Assembly (NCBI RefSeq): GCF_029407905.1
Contig: NC_073630.1
Coordinates: 42,743,001 to 42,807,000, forward strand
Origin: Bubalus kerabau
Taxonomy: Eukaryota > Chordata > Mammalia > Artiodactyla > Bovidae
Direction of reading: 5' to 3'
Length of the DNA stretch: 64,000 bases
The notes under the pieces were generated by a model that did not search any database, had not been told where the DNA came from, and saw nothing but the letters and a program-made list of their open reading frames with translations. Shown here piece by piece: positions 23,769 through 35,844 of this stretch. Within the stretch, counting starts at the first letter, position 1, and each line of letters begins with the position of its first letter. A program made the position numbers and the translations under genes.

Positions 23769-24274
23769 CTCTTCATTCTTTCTGTAGTTATTTCTGCACT
23801 GATTTCTAGTTTCCAGGCATGTTGGGCACCTACTGACCTGGGGAGTTCATCTTTCAGTGTCCTATCCTTTTGCCTTTTCGTACTCTTCATTGGTTTCTCA
23901 AGGCAAGGATACTGAAGTGGTTTGCCATTCCCTTCTCCAGTGGACCACGTTTTGTCAGAACTCTCCACCATGATCCATCTATCTTGGGTGGCGCTACATG
24001 GCATGCCTTATAGTTTCATTGATTTATACAAGGCTGTGGTCCAAGTGATCAGATTGGTTAGTTTTCTGTGATTGTGTTTTTCAGTCTGTCTGCCCTCTGA
24101 TGGACAAGGATAAGAGGCTTATGGAAGCTTCCGCATGGGAGAGACTGACTGAAGGATAAACTGGTCTTGTTTTGATGAGCAGAGCCAGGCTCAGTAAATC
24201 TTCAATTCAGTTTTCTGTTGATGGGTGGAGCTGTGTTCCCTTCCTGTTATTTACCTGGGGCCAAACTATGGTGG

Positions 24275-24474
24275 GCTTCCAAGGTGGCTCAGAGGTTAAA
24301 GCATGCCGGAGACGTGGGTTCGATCCCTGGGTTGGGAAGATCTCTGGAGAAGGAAATGACAACCCACTCCAATATTCTTGCCTGGAGAATCCCATGGACG
24401 GAGGAGCCTGGTGGGTTACAGTCCACAGGGTTGCACACAGTCGGACACGACTGAGAGACTTCACTTTCACTTTC
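24275..24474 (+). mobile_element. Bov-tA SINE in BovB 5' UTR
   Basis: Head begins 'gcttccaaggtggctcag', with 'gggttcgatccctgggttgg' at the B-box. Flanked by the 12-bp duplication aaactatggtgg (24263-24274) / aaaccatggtgg (24475-24486). Confidence 0.95.
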
Positions 24475-25104
24475 AAACCATGGTGGAGGTAATGAAGTTA
24501 ATGGTGACCTTTTTCAATATGTCCAATGCATGTACTGCTACACTCGGTGCCCCCAAGCCTGCAGCAGGCCACCACCGACCCATGCCTCTGCTAGAGACTC
24601 CTGGACACTTCCGGGCAAGTCTGGGTCAGTCTCTTGTGGGGTTATTGCTCCTTTCTCCTGGGTCCTGGGCACACAAAGGTTTGTTTGTGCCCTCCAAGAG
24701 TCTATTTCCCAGTCCTGCATAAGTTCTGGCTGCTCTATGGTGGGGCTAATGGTGACCTTCTCTGAGAGGGCTTATGCCATATCCATGTCTGCTGCACCCA
24801 GAGCCCCTGCCCCTATGGCAGTCCACTGCTGACCTGTACCTCCACAGGAGACTCTCAAACATAGTTCTGTCTCAGTCTCTGTGGGGCCTCTGGACCCTGG
24901 TGTGCACAAGGTTTGTTTGAACCCTCTGGGCATCTCTGGTGGGAATGGGGTTTGATTCTAAATATGAATTCGCCCATCCTACCATCTTGCTGGGGGTTGT
25001 CCTTTGCCCTTGGATGTGGGGTATCTCCTCAAAGTTGCTCCAGCACTGCGCAGCTGCTGTTCCAGTGCCTACCATCTCCCTGGGGCATCTCTGACCTTCT
25101 CCTC

Positions 25105-25429
25105 AAGTGGGAAAATATTATAACTAGGTATCTTTTATGGAGTTGGCTCATCATTTTAGAACTAAGAAAACAAAATCAGTTGAAAATGGGGAGCACTTAA
25201 TTAGCTTGGGTTGATGTGAAAAAGAATGGCTCATAGATTGGAACTCCATATGATTAGTAGTATTGTTGCCAATAATATTTAGATAATTTTTGCACATTTC
25301 ACGGAAATGATTACTGATTAATCCCATAATCAGCTAAATACAAAATCTTAACTAAAAATGGAAACTGTCTACATTTTTTCCATCTGTAAAATGGGCTAAT
25401 ATACTGCTCACAAATAGATTTCTTCTTAT
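25105..25429. other. Unassigned DNA
   Basis: No gene or clear repeat; AT-rich. Confidence 0.4.
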
Positions 25430-25850
25430 TAGACATAGTTCTAAGTGTTGAGAATATAACAGGGGCTAGATTGTTGCTTTTAAGAATTTATAGAGGATCA
25501 AATTTAAAGAGGATAAAAGCAATAAAATATATGTACAATATTGTATACTCTGTCTTAGTCATACAGCCTATGAAGAAAAATAAAGCAGCACAAGTGTGAT
25601 GGAGAATATAAAGACAGATCACTGCATTTTACATAGACTGGTCAAGAAATTCCTATCTGAAGGGCGACACTATGGAGAAATCTGGAATAAATGAGGCAAC
25701 AAGCCATACAGATATGTTAGGCAAGAGTATGGTAAGCAGAGAGAACAGCGAATATAGAAATCCTATAGTGAAATAGTGTTTGGAAATATCTCAGAATAGC
25801 AAGGTGGCCAAAGAGAGAGAATAGTAAGAAAGCCAGAGGTCATTACTCTT
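25430..25850. mobile_element. Ancient dispersed mammalian repeat, class uncertain
   Basis: Words such as 'acatagttctaagtgttgag' and 'ggcaacaagccatacag' follow the same order as the segment at 17235-17715. Highly diverged. Confidence 0.35.
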
Positions 25851-26650
25851 TGGCGCCATGCAAATAAAAGACTTCATCATCACAGAAAGTTCATTTGAAT
25901 GAGGCTATTCCAAAGTTTTTCTTCATACTGTTCCAATGTTAAACAATTCCAGGACAGAACAGAAATTAAATTTTGCTTTGTAACCACTTGCTCAGTTTCA
26001 CTAGAGATGGAAATTATTTGACAACTAGTATGGCACTGCAGCTGTCCAGATACCATATGTTCTATGGCATCTATGAAATAGGCAGATCATTGCCATGGCT
26101 AGTGCCTCACATAATATAAGCTAATGAGAAGTAGTTCGTTGGTAAAAGGCAATACAAAATATGTGTTTGATTAAAGCAACTGTTTCCCATATGTTCTCTT
26201 TTGTCAAAGATCCTAGTTATTTTGGAGTGTGGAGTGTGGGGAGAGTTTGTGATACAAGCCATTAACCCTTATTATGATGGTGTGCCTCCTAGCCCACAAA
26301 TCAAACCCATGATATGGATCAAAATGGGGACTGCTATACAGATGGGGAAAACCAGTGATTCTTTTAAAGCTTTGAAGCTGGCAGTTTACTTCCAGGCTTA
26401 CTTCTTTTGGAAAAAATTGGATGAGCAAATAAGCAATCATTTTCTCATGAGTGAAGGTAAAGTCGGCTAAACATCTTTGTTCCAGCCACGTGGCACAATT
26501 TTCAGAGGAAATTTCTATGGCTATAACCAGAATCTATCCAGCTTCAGTGGATGTGTTCATTTGATGGAATTTTGCTTTCTATGGCATTTAAACATATATT
26601 AAGAACACATACCAGAGAAGGAAAGGGAAGGAAAGATCAAGAGCAAGAAA
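25851..26650. other. Unassigned single-copy DNA
   Basis: No repeat recognised. An open frame at about 26204-26470 (+) lacks a good start codon and any domain I know. An octamer-like word atgcaaat is at about 25858-25865; by itself this means little. Confidence 0.4.
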
Positions 26651-26651
26651 G

Positions 26652-27598
26652 TCAGTTTAGTTCAGTTCAGTTCAGTCACTCAGTAGAATGTGACTCTTTG
26701 TGACCCCATGAACCGCAGCACACCAGGCCTCCCTGTCCATCACTACTCCCAGAGTCCATCCAAACCCATGTCCATTGAGTTGGTGATGCCATCCAACCAT
26801 CTCATCCTCGGCCATCCCCTTCTCCTCCTGCCCTCAATCTTTCCCAGCATCAGGGTCTTTTCAAATGAGTCAGCTCTCTGCATCAGGTGGCCAAAGTATT
26901 GGAGTGTCAGCTTCAATATCACCCTTTCCAATGAACACCCAGGACTGATGGCCTTTAGGATGGACTGGTTGATCTCCTTGCAGTCCAAGGGACTTTCAAG
27001 AGTCTTCTCCAACACCACAGTTCAAAAGCATCAATTCTTCAGTGCTCAGCTTTCTTCACAGTCCAACTCTCACATCCATACATGACCACTGGGAATACCA
27101 TAGCCTTGACTAGACAGACCTTTGTTGGCAAAGTAATGTCTCTGCTTTTAAATATGTTATCTGAGTTGGTCATAACTTTCCTTCCATGGAGCAAGTGCCT
27201 TTTAATTTCATGGCTGCAATCACCATCTGCAGTGATTTTGGCGCCCAGAAAAATAAAGTCAGCCACTGTGTCCACTGTTTCCCATCTATTTGCCATGAAG
27301 TGATGAGACTGGATGCCATGATGTTAGTTTTCTGAATGTTGAGCTTTAAGCCAACGTTTTCACTCTCCTCTTTCACTTTCATCAAGAGGCTCTTTAGTTC
27401 TTTTTCACTTTCTGCCATAAGGGTGGTGTCATCTGCATATCTGAGGTTATTGATATTTCTCCCAGCAATCCTGATTCCAGCTTGTGCTTCCTCCAGCCCA
27501 TGATGTACTCTGCATAAAAGTTAAATAAGCAGGGTGACAATATACAGCCTTGACGTACTCCTTTTCCTATTTGGAACCAGTCTGTTGTTCCAGTTCCA
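26652..27598 (-). mobile_element. BovB LINE, minus strand, 5'-truncated
   Basis: Reversed (CTGAA)n tail at the left and reverse transcriptase sequence up to the region encoding GTTDWFQIGKGV. Decayed frames (27039-27296, 27394-27598) are still legible on the minus strand. Confidence 0.93.
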
Positions 27599-27603
27599 GA
27601 AGT

Positions 27604-27768
27604 CAACATTGGTGAATTCTTACTCTGTATCAGATCTGCGTGGGATGGTTAAGTTATATCAGGTCACTTAATGTTCACATCAGTTTGATGTATATTTTAT
27701 TTTCACCTAAGTTTTACAGATGAAGGGACTCAGAAGCATTAAGATCAAGTAACTGGCCTGTGTTCTTA
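27604..27768 (-). mobile_element. MIR SINE, minus strand
   Basis: Words 'tgaattcttactctgtatca' and 'ttttacagatgaagggactc' in the order of a reversed MIR. Confidence 0.65.
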
Positions 27769-28149
27769 GAATTGATGATGGTTGAGAATGGAGATCTTCT
27801 TGAGTGTAAGAGGCTATCATTATGTGTAATAAAGTTAAATATCACTTGCTGGTTTTCCTGAATATCTCTGTGAACACTCTGAGTACACTGCTTTATCTGG
27901 CCATCCAAAGAACCAGCCACATTAGAAATGTGAAAATGCAATGAGAATGAACATGTACCAAGAATTGTCAGTGAGTGGGGAATCGAAGTTTATTGAGTAA
28001 GATACTCTTTGTCATGTATCAGATTATTTTCCTTAAAAAAGAATTTTTTGAACTTCTATCTAATTTAATAGGTTATATATTTTAACCAACATTTTGATAA
28101 ATTATAATATTCACCTGTCGAGGAGGTAAAGGCAAAATACTGTTACACT
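27769..28149. other. Unassigned DNA
   Basis: No gene or repeat recognised. Confidence 0.4.
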
Positions 28150-28161
28150 AGATGAGTACCT

Positions 28162-28382
28162 GCATACATGTGTGCTAAGTCACTTCAGTTGTATCCAACT
28201 CTGCAACGTAGGGATTGTAACCCACAAGGCTCTTCTGCTCATGAGATTTTCCAGGCAATACTGGAGTGGATTGCCAAGCCTCCTCCAGAGGATTTTCCTG
28301 ACCCAGGGATTGAACCCATGTCTCTTAGGTCTCCTGCACTGGCAGATGGGTTCTTTAACACCAGGGCCAAATGAGAGGCCCC
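28162..28382 (-). mobile_element. Bov-tA SINE, minus strand
   Basis: Complete reversed Bov-tA with a perfect 12-bp duplication, agatgagtacct, at 28150-28161 and 28383-28394. Confidence 0.93.
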
Positions 28383-29230
28383 AGATGAGTACCTACCACT
28401 ATAAAATTGTTTTAGGATAAACATCAACTGTGTCAACTTTTATAAATATTAAAGAATTCCATATAACATTTGTTACCTGTTTTTTGCAAGAATGTTTTTT
28501 TTTTCTATCTAACTAAAGATTTATCAATTTTGATGTCCTTTTCAGAGAACCTTTGAAAAGGTTTAGTCCTTTTAGTCTGTTGATTTTGTCTACCATTTTT
28601 CTATTCTATATGTCATTCCTATTTCAACTTTATTGTTTTCTTCCTTCTCATTACTTTGACTTCAATTTGCTCATAGTTTCTAATTTCTATCTGAATGCTA
28701 TGTTATTGACCTGAGATATTTATTCTTTTTTAAATGCAGATATATTCTATAATATAATATAATATATCGTAATATGTTGTGTTAACAGAAGCAAGGTCAA
28801 AAACTAGATGATCATCTAAATAAATGCAAGAAAATAATTTTAGAGCATACAAAACTCTTTCATAATAAAAACACTCAACATATTGTGAATAGAAGAAAAT
28901 GTCCACAGTCTGATAAAGGCTATCTCTGAAAACATCACAACCAGCAGTATACTTAATAGTGCAAGTCTTAAGTTCTGTTCCCTATTATTGAGACCAAAAC
29001 AAAGATGTCTGCTGTGGTCACGTCAAAAATATACTGGAGGTTATAGCTAAGGCAATTAGACACAATAAAATAAAATACATTCAGATTTGAAAAGTAAAAC
29101 TATTCACAGACTACATATCTTATAAATAGGAAAACTTAAGAATACTCCTCCCTATACACACACAGAAAACACTGTTAAAACTAATAAATCAATTCATCAA
29201 ATTTACAGCACATTTGATCAATATCAGTCA

Positions 29231-30047
29231 CAAGCTGGAATCAAGATTGCTGGGAGAAATATCAACAAACTCAGATACGCAGATGATACCACCCTAATGG
29301 CAGAAAGCAAAGAAGAACTAAAGAGACTCTTGATTAAGGTGAAATAAAAAAGTGAAAAAACTGAATTAAAACTCAGCATTCAGAAAATAGAGATCATGGC
29401 ATCTGGTCCCATCACTTCAAGGCAAATAGATGGAGAAAAAACTGAAACAGTAACAAACTTTATTTTCCTGGGCTCCAAAATCACTGCAGATGGTGACTGC
29501 AGCCATGAAATTAAAAGATGCTTGCTCCTTGGAAGAAAAGCAATGACAAACCTGGAGAGCATTTTTAAAAGCAGAGCCATACTATGCCAACAAAGGTCCA
29601 TATAGTCAAGGGTATAGTTTTTCCAGTTTTCACGTACTGTGTGAGAATTGGACTTTAAAAAGGGCTGAGGGCTGAGGAATTGATACTTAGAATCTGTGAT
29701 GCTAGAGAAGACTCTTGTGAGTCCCTTGGACAGCAAGGAGATCAAACCAGTCAATCCTAAAGGAAATCAGTCCTGAATATTCATTGGAAAGACTGATGCT
29801 TAAGCTGAAGCTTCAATACTTAGGCCACCTTATGCGTAGAGCCAGTTCGTTGGAAAAGACCCTAATGCTGGAAAAGATTGAAGGCAGGAGTAGAAGGGGG
29901 TGACAGAGGACGAGATGGTTGGATGGCATCATCGACTTAATGGACATGAGTCTGAGTAAACTCTGGGAGATGGTGAAGGACATGGAAGCCTGGCATGCTG
30001 CAGTCCACAGGGTCACAAAGAGTTGGATATGACTTAGCAACTGAAGA
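29231..30047 (+). mobile_element. BovB LINE 3' fragment, old
   Basis: Starts just before the catalytic YADD box region ('agatacgcagatgataccac') and ends with a degraded tail ('gcaactgaagaacaaca'). Many substitutions and frameshifts. It sits in the L1 body. Confidence 0.9.
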
Positions 30048-30224
30048 ACAACACAAAAACTAATATATGAATGTTCATAGTAGCATTGCTCATGTTAGCT
30101 AAAAATGGAAGCAACTCAAAAGCCTATCAACTGATTAATGGATAAGAAACATGTGGCATATTTATACAATGGAATCTTATTTGACCATAAGAAAGAAATG
30201 AAGCACTGGCAAATGCTAAAACAG

Positions 30225-30424
30225 GTATGTGCTCAGTCGCTGCAGTCAAGTCTGAGTCTTTGCGACCCTATGGACTATAGCCCACCAGGTTCCTCTATCT
30301 GTGGGATTCCCCAGGCCAGAATACTGGGTGGGTTGCCATGCCTCCAGAGGATCTTCCCAACCCAGAAATCAAACTCATGTCTCCTGTACTGCAGGTGGAT
30401 TCTCTACCACCTGAACCACCTTAG
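30225..30424 (-). mobile_element. Bov-tA SINE, minus strand
   Basis: Reversed body and head ('gctcagtcgctgcagtcaag', 'gcccaccaggttcctctat'), inserted in the 3' part of the L1. Confidence 0.9.
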
Positions 30425-30789
30425 ACTTTGGAATATGATGCTAAATTAAAGAAACCATACAATGAAAGCTACTTACTATATGACATCCTTTACATGAAAT
30501 GTCTAGAACAGATAAATGTAAAGTAATACTAATTAGATTAATAATTATCAGGGACTGCAGGAAGAAAAATGAGGATTAACTACTAAAGAATATAGTGTTT
30601 CTGTTGGAGTGATGAAAATATTCTAAAGTTAGATAGTGAAGAAGCTTGCATAATTCTGTGGATATAATATTTTACTTCTGAACTATATGTTAAAATTATA
30701 AGGTTAAATGAATTTTATTTCATTAAAGCTGATACCAAAAAAAAAGAAAAATTTGAGCTCACACTTTTTTGGTCAAGGGAGATTTCCTG

Positions 30790-31035
30790 AGGAATCCCTC
30801 CTGGATCTTTCTGCAGGAATCAGTTCATAGTACTTTCCTTCTTTGTGCATCCTTCCTCTAATACCCCTCATTGATACTCTTACCTTTATGAGTACACTTT
30901 GATTGTACTTACCAAAGTATAAATCTATTAGTTATTCATAGGTTCACTGACCCTCTTGGAGGTCAGGAATTATATTTCATAAATATCTATCACAGAATCC
31001 AGGTTTGGCATTTTGAGTAAATAAATGGAGATAGG
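30790..31035 (+). mobile_element. L2 LINE 3' fragment
   Basis: Forward L2-like words: 'tttcctgaggaatccctcc', 'gaggtcaggaattatattt' and the final 'tttgagtaaataaatgg'. Confidence 0.55.
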
Positions 31036-32560
31036 GACTTTAGGGAAGGGGCAGGTGAAACAAAAAGAGTATCTTCTTAACATGATAGGTAACGAGAGAC
31101 TTCTGATATCGTATATGCAGATATAAAATGAAGTATGATAAATCCCGGCAAGGTTGATTACTAATCAGTGAATAAGGCTATTGAGTGTTCATGTGAAAAA
31201 TAACAGGTAAGATCAGAATTTAAAGTACATCATAGGAATAAATCTTGGGAGGAGATAAGAAAGAAAATCAAAGAAAGAGAAATGCTTTGGGACTTTGCAC
31301 CTGACGGGAGTACTGGGCCGTTTGGAAACACTAATGCTTCATGAGGACAATTTATTCTGTTGCCAGAAAAGCTTGTTATCTTCTGCTTAGTGTGACCCAC
31401 TGAAGTTGCAGGATTTCGGTAGCTGCCCATTTAGGGCAATCCATCATTTTCAACCCAGCTGCTCCATCCTTACTGGCAAAGTGGGTGGCATATTGTAAAA
31501 GAAACAAATAGCTCACTTGTGCAATGAGATACTTTTCCCCAAATGTTTCCTGAGATGACAGTTTCTTTGGTGTATCAACCTGGCCCTTCCATCGCTCCTT
31601 AGAAGTGGGATGTAGGTATGTCAACAAACATTTCCAGTGTTTCTGGAAGCAATCAACATAAACTCTGCAGGAGACATGGCTCTCTTCTTCTGTTCCAAAA
31701 CCATGCAAAAGAGCAGCTCAATTCTATAACAGCAGAGAGGAGGATAGAGAATTGAAAGTCATTTTGTGAATTCACTGTGGTGGTTATGTATACATAATCC
31801 CACCATTAAACTATATTATGACAAATTCCAGATTGAATAGTCCTAGTTATGACTGCTGAGATCCTTAGAAAGTAGCAGCACAATCAGAACTTAATTTCGA
31901 GTCTAAATAACACAGTCTTAAATGCTTAAAGCCCACAGAATGGTGGAGTTCCAGGAAAGGATTTTGTCAACTCTTAAATGTGCATCCCCAAATCTTTCAC
32001 GTGCTTCATCCTATACTTTGGAGTAACTTTGTTTAAGGTTTGAAGACACCTTCACTCTTATCCCCACGAGTCCCCTTCACACTCAGTTTCATTTCTTCAC
32101 TGTCCACAACCTAACCGATCCAATTCTTTTAAAATATACAAAGGTTTGCTTCCTCTTGAGCTATGCACCATTTTTCTCTTTTTTCACAATTTCCTCTAGG
32201 GGATGAGGGTTGAACTTTTAGATCCACATTCAAAAAATGTGGGTTTTCTCAAAGTCACATAGTAGCCTGGCTTTCAGGAGGCAATGTCTAATATGCTATC
32301 AGATGTTTGTCATGATGAATATTAATTCACTTCCAGCCTATATTCTGTCCTTTACCATGCTCAGAGATGACTATGTTCCCTCAGGCTTTAGGGTCCTTTA
32401 CCAAAATCTCCTTTCTACTATTTCAGGGGATGTTAAAGAATCAACTACCCTGGATACAGGTAAAAAGATACTGCATTATCTGAAGATAAGTTGACAACAT
32501 AATAAAGCCTACTGAAAGTTAGTCTGCTTTTTGCTGTTGCCCCAAGTCAGCACTTTTAAA
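31036..32560. other. Single-copy DNA with an unassigned minus-strand open frame
   Basis: No repeat recognised. The minus strand at 31376-31708 is open for 110 codons. It has mixed composition, including several cysteines and tryptophans, but no domain I recognise. It lacks a supportable promoter or splice context, so I do not call it a gene. Confidence 0.4.
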
Positions 32561-32700
32561 TAATGCTAGTAATGAAATACTCATCCCTCCTGGAGCAGAC
32601 CTTGACTGATTATCTCAAAATCGTGTAACTCTCAGTATCTTGTTCAATAGTTGCCATCCAGTAGGTGCTCAATAAATATTTATTAAATTAAATGTTTACT
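32561..32700 (+). mobile_element. L2 LINE 3' end
   Basis: Ends with 'gtaggtgctcaataaatatt', the typical L2/MIR-shared 3' end. Confidence 0.6.
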
Positions 32701-34125
32701 TTATATGTAAGGACACCATAAGCAAAGGCAAGAAAATGTACAGAGTAATTAAGGTTAAACTACTTTCAGAGAAATACACAAAATTAGAATCTAGATTCAC
32801 AGGGAATCTAGGGAGGGCAAGACAGGAAAAGATGGTTGGACTTCTTCAAGGGGTTTCTGAAAATCCCAAGCTATTGATGAAGTCCTAACAAGAAAAAAAA
32901 GTTATTTGTTAAAAAAATAAATTGGGTAAAATAAAAAACCTAACATTTTGAGCCCTCTTACAAAATAAATTGATATTTCTGGTGCATTTTCTTTATATTT
33001 GATTTCCTTTAAATCCTGGCTTATTCGTACACAGTATAAAAATAGAAGTCTGAATGATATTTGGTCTGGTTCCATGAAGATTGATTGAGACCTCAAATTG
33101 TCTGGGCTTATTAATATAATAAAATGTATTCCCAGAGATTTAAGTAGATTCACTCCTTCAGTCAAACAGAAACTACCTTTTAAAAAAGCAAAACATAAAA
33201 AAAAAAAAAAAAGCAAAACATAATTTAAAAGCAATAGATTTATCCAAGTCTCCACTTCTGCATATATAAAAATTCACGTGGGTATACACGTGTATATTAG
33301 TATATACATAGATACACATGCATGTGTACATATCTTGTCTGTTCAGTTTCTACAACTTCATAATGAAATATAAAATGAACAGAATGATGAGAAAAGGTTG
33401 CATTTTACCCTATGTAATATTAGGGTAAAATATTATATATTTTAAATTAATTTGCTTGTGTTTATTAATGCAACTCAGTTATTATGAAATATTTGAGAAT
33501 CTTAATTATACACCCATCCTAACAGTATTTTCAAGATGGTTATGTATGGAACACATTAGTGAATTACTTTCAAATATTCCAAACTCTGTGCTATTTGAGT
33601 CAGAATGAGGAGGATTTGAGGATTTTTTAGTTCACTCCCAAGATATCTCCTTTGTTTTCACTGGTATTTGATGTTTAGTTCTCTGGGGTGTTGCAGGAAA
33701 AAAGGGTAGTTTAGAAAGGCCCAACAGAAGCAGGCCTGTTTAATGTTAAAAAGCCAAGTCAATTTTGCACTTGCGTTGCTGTCTGTGTTTTATCCTGTGG
33801 CCTTGGGGATGAGAACTATTTCAGGGCACTCTTCTGTTCTCTGTGATGGGGTCACAGAAGACCTTCAGATGAGAAATTCAGGGCTTCAGCAGTCTCACAG
33901 TAAATTTGATTAATCTTTACAGATTTCTAGATAAATTAGATCATAATTTCAATAGATTGTTTTAGTGTTTTTATATCATTTGGTAGAATTGAGCCCTGTC
34001 ATTTTGGAAACGTACTCAAGTCCCCCTCCTTCTTTCTTATATTGGAGCTCAGATACTCAAAGTCCATATTTTACGTTAGGGTTCATTCTGGATATTATGC
34101 ATTCTATGAGTTTGGACAAATATTG
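32701..34125. other. AT-rich DNA without identified gene
   Basis: Contains an A-run (33198-33214) and a TATACACG/TACATA-rich tract (about 33275-33335). The minus-strand open frame at 32902-33255 is driven by T-rich, hydrophobic codons and is not credible as a gene. Confidence 0.45.
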
Positions 34126-34126
34126 G

Positions 34127-34191
34127 TTGGCCAAAAAGTTCATGTAAGTAAGATGTTATGCAAAAACTCCAATGAGATTTTTGGCATAATG
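34127..34191. mobile_element. Mariner-type miniature element
   Basis: The left end 'ttggttggccaaaaagttca' and the right end 'gagatttttggcataat' form an imperfect inverted repeat of the kind found in short bovine mariner derivatives. It carries no transposase. Confidence 0.6.
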
Positions 34192-34259
34192 GCATGTACT
34201 CACTGGTACAGTGTCATACGTAATAGTGTCACTGCTCTAAAAAGCCTTTGTGATCTGCC

Positions 34260-34650
34260 AGTTTGTTCCTCACACCCTGCCTCCCAGCTTCTGGCCACAA
34301 CTGATCTTCTTTTACTGTCCTCATAGTTTTCTTCAATGTCATGTAATTGGAGTCATGCAGTATGTAGTCTTTTCAGAATGGCTTCAGTCATTTAGTAGTA
34401 GCCATTTAAAATTCCTTCATGTCTTTTCATGCTTTGATAGCTCATTTCTTTCTAGCACTGAATAATATTCCTTTGTCGGAATGTCCTATAGGTTATTCAT
34501 CTATTCACCAACTGAAGAACATCTTGGTTGCTTCTAAGTTTTAGCAATTTTGAATTAAGCTGTTATAAACATCTGTGTGCAGGGATTTGTGTGCATATAA
34601 GTTTTAAAATCATTTGAATAAAAACTGGGAAGTGTAGCCTCCTCATCTTT
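34260..34650 (-). mobile_element. Old L1M 3' region, minus strand
   Basis: Reversed L1 words: 'tgaataatattcctttgtcg', 'ttattcatctattcacca' and 'aagctgttataaacat'. Confidence 0.65.
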
Positions 34651-34984
34651 ATTACTGAATTATCTCAAATACATCTCTGTTTTTAGTGGTGATGGCACTT
34701 GTGTAGGCAGGTTTCCTTTTTCTTTTTTCTTTATGGCAAACTCACACATTGAAAACCCAAAGAACTTTCAGGTAGCCTTTGCCTTCGATCTTAAGAGTGT
34801 CATTTCCTAAACAGAGGATTATGAAAAGTTAAAGAAATTTAATGTGCTACTTCAAGTCTAGCACACTCACTTCTATGCACATTCACAGAAAAGCAGAGTT
34901 TTGGGTTATAGCTCTGTATGACCCCATAAAGATATTCCTTTAGCAAGGCCTGACTTCCAAACTCCTTTTCAATTACTTGTTTCT
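34651..34984. other. Unassigned DNA
   Basis: No gene or repeat recognised. Confidence 0.4.
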
Positions 34985-35303
34985 CTATGAAACAATTGAA
35001 CTTGTTTACCAAACAAAAGCAGACTCACGGATATAGAGAATAGTCTTGTAGTTGCCAGTGGGGAAGGAATTAGGGGAAGAAGGATTGGGAGTTTGGGAAT
35101 AGTAGATGCAAACTATTATATATACATTGGATAAATAATAAGACCCTACTGTATAGCACAGGGAACTATATTTAATATCTTGTGATAAGCCATAATAGAA
35201 AATAATATGAAAAATGTAAGCATATGTATAACTAAATCATTTTACTGTGTAACTGAAATTAAAACATTATAAACCAACTCTTCTTCAATAAAATACACTA
35301 ATT
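34985..35303 (+). mobile_element. Artiodactyl L1 3' UTR
   Basis: Forward 3' UTR words: 'agactcacggatatagag', 'agcacagggaactatattt' and the end 'cttcttcaataaaataca'. Confidence 0.75.
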
Positions 35304-35649
35304 TTCCTTGATCTCTACTTCTTTTTGGTCTTTCAACTGGGACTCTTCACCTTTTCTTCTTTTTATGATTCAAAAATCTTTAGCCTCCTGCACAAATACC
35401 AACCTCTTTGAGGATTTCTGCTGCTGAGGAAGGAGGGATGTACAGTAGGAGCTTCAGTTCAGGATGATGGAGAAGTAAAACTAAGAGATGGTTTGAATAA
35501 TAGTTTACATTGTCCTAGCTTTCTTGTTAATCCACGTACCTTAACATAACAGAAACGATTCTTTCCAGATGAGGACTACACTCTTGACAACCATTGTTAA
35601 TGCTTTACCTTAATGTAAAGTGTATTTGTCTCCTCAAAGAATAGTTAAA
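35304..35649. other. Unassigned DNA
   Basis: No gene or repeat recognised. Confidence 0.4.
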
Positions 35650-35844
35650 AAATGATTTGATACATATATACAATGGAATACTATTCAGCCATAAAAAGAA
35701 TGAAATAATGCCAATTATAGCAACATGTGTGGACCTAGAGATTGTCATACTAAGTGAAGTAAGCCAGACAAAAATGAATATCATATGTTATTGCTTTTAT
35801 GTGGAACCTAAAAAAACGGATATGAATGAACTTATATACAAAAC

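Larger units (their letters stand above)
20052..25104 (-). mobile_element. Near full-length BovB LINE, minus strand, with two nested insertions
   Basis: The 3' end is at the left ('aagttcagttcactcag'). Going right are the C-terminal and reverse transcriptase regions (to about 21760), the linker, then the endonuclease (about 23030-23720) and a long 5' UTR (about 24000-25104). A second BovB (22095-22893) and a Bov-tA (24275-24474) interrupt it. Without these it is about 4.0 kb. Its 5' UTR has about 660 bases more than that of the copy at 58.6 kb. Many stops and indels make it inactive. Confidence 0.92.
28450..30740 (+). mobile_element. L1 with inverted 5' part (twin-primed), interrupted by BovB and Bov-tA
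   Basis: 28450-28745 is reversed L1 ORF2 (the region before the reverse transcriptase). From about 28805 the sequence is forward ORF2, starting in the reverse transcriptase ('gatgatcatctaaataaatg', 'aataaaaacactcaacata'). It runs to a forward 3' UTR and A-rich end at about 30740. The inverted piece is upstream in L1 of the forward piece, as expected of twin priming. A BovB (29231-30047) and a Bov-tA (30225-30424) are inserted. A TAATA-rich stretch lies near the inversion joint. Confidence 0.7.

Noticed and set aside
23729..24004. Minus-strand open frame upstream of the endonuclease
   Set aside because: It corresponds to the BovB region before ORF2 that is also seen at 59160-59400 and is a shadow or start region of the element, not a host gene.
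24172..24492. Several open frames over the Bov-tA in the BovB 5' UTR
   Set aside because: They are translations of SINE sequence; similar frames appear at every Bov-tA and BOV-A2 in the window.
26204..26470. Plus-strand open frame of about 89 codons
   Set aside because: No ATG at its start, no domain and no splice or promoter context that I could support.
32902..33255. 117-codon hydrophobic minus-strand open frame
   Set aside because: It crosses an A/T homopolymer and its hydrophobic residues come from T-rich codons; nothing supports a membrane protein.
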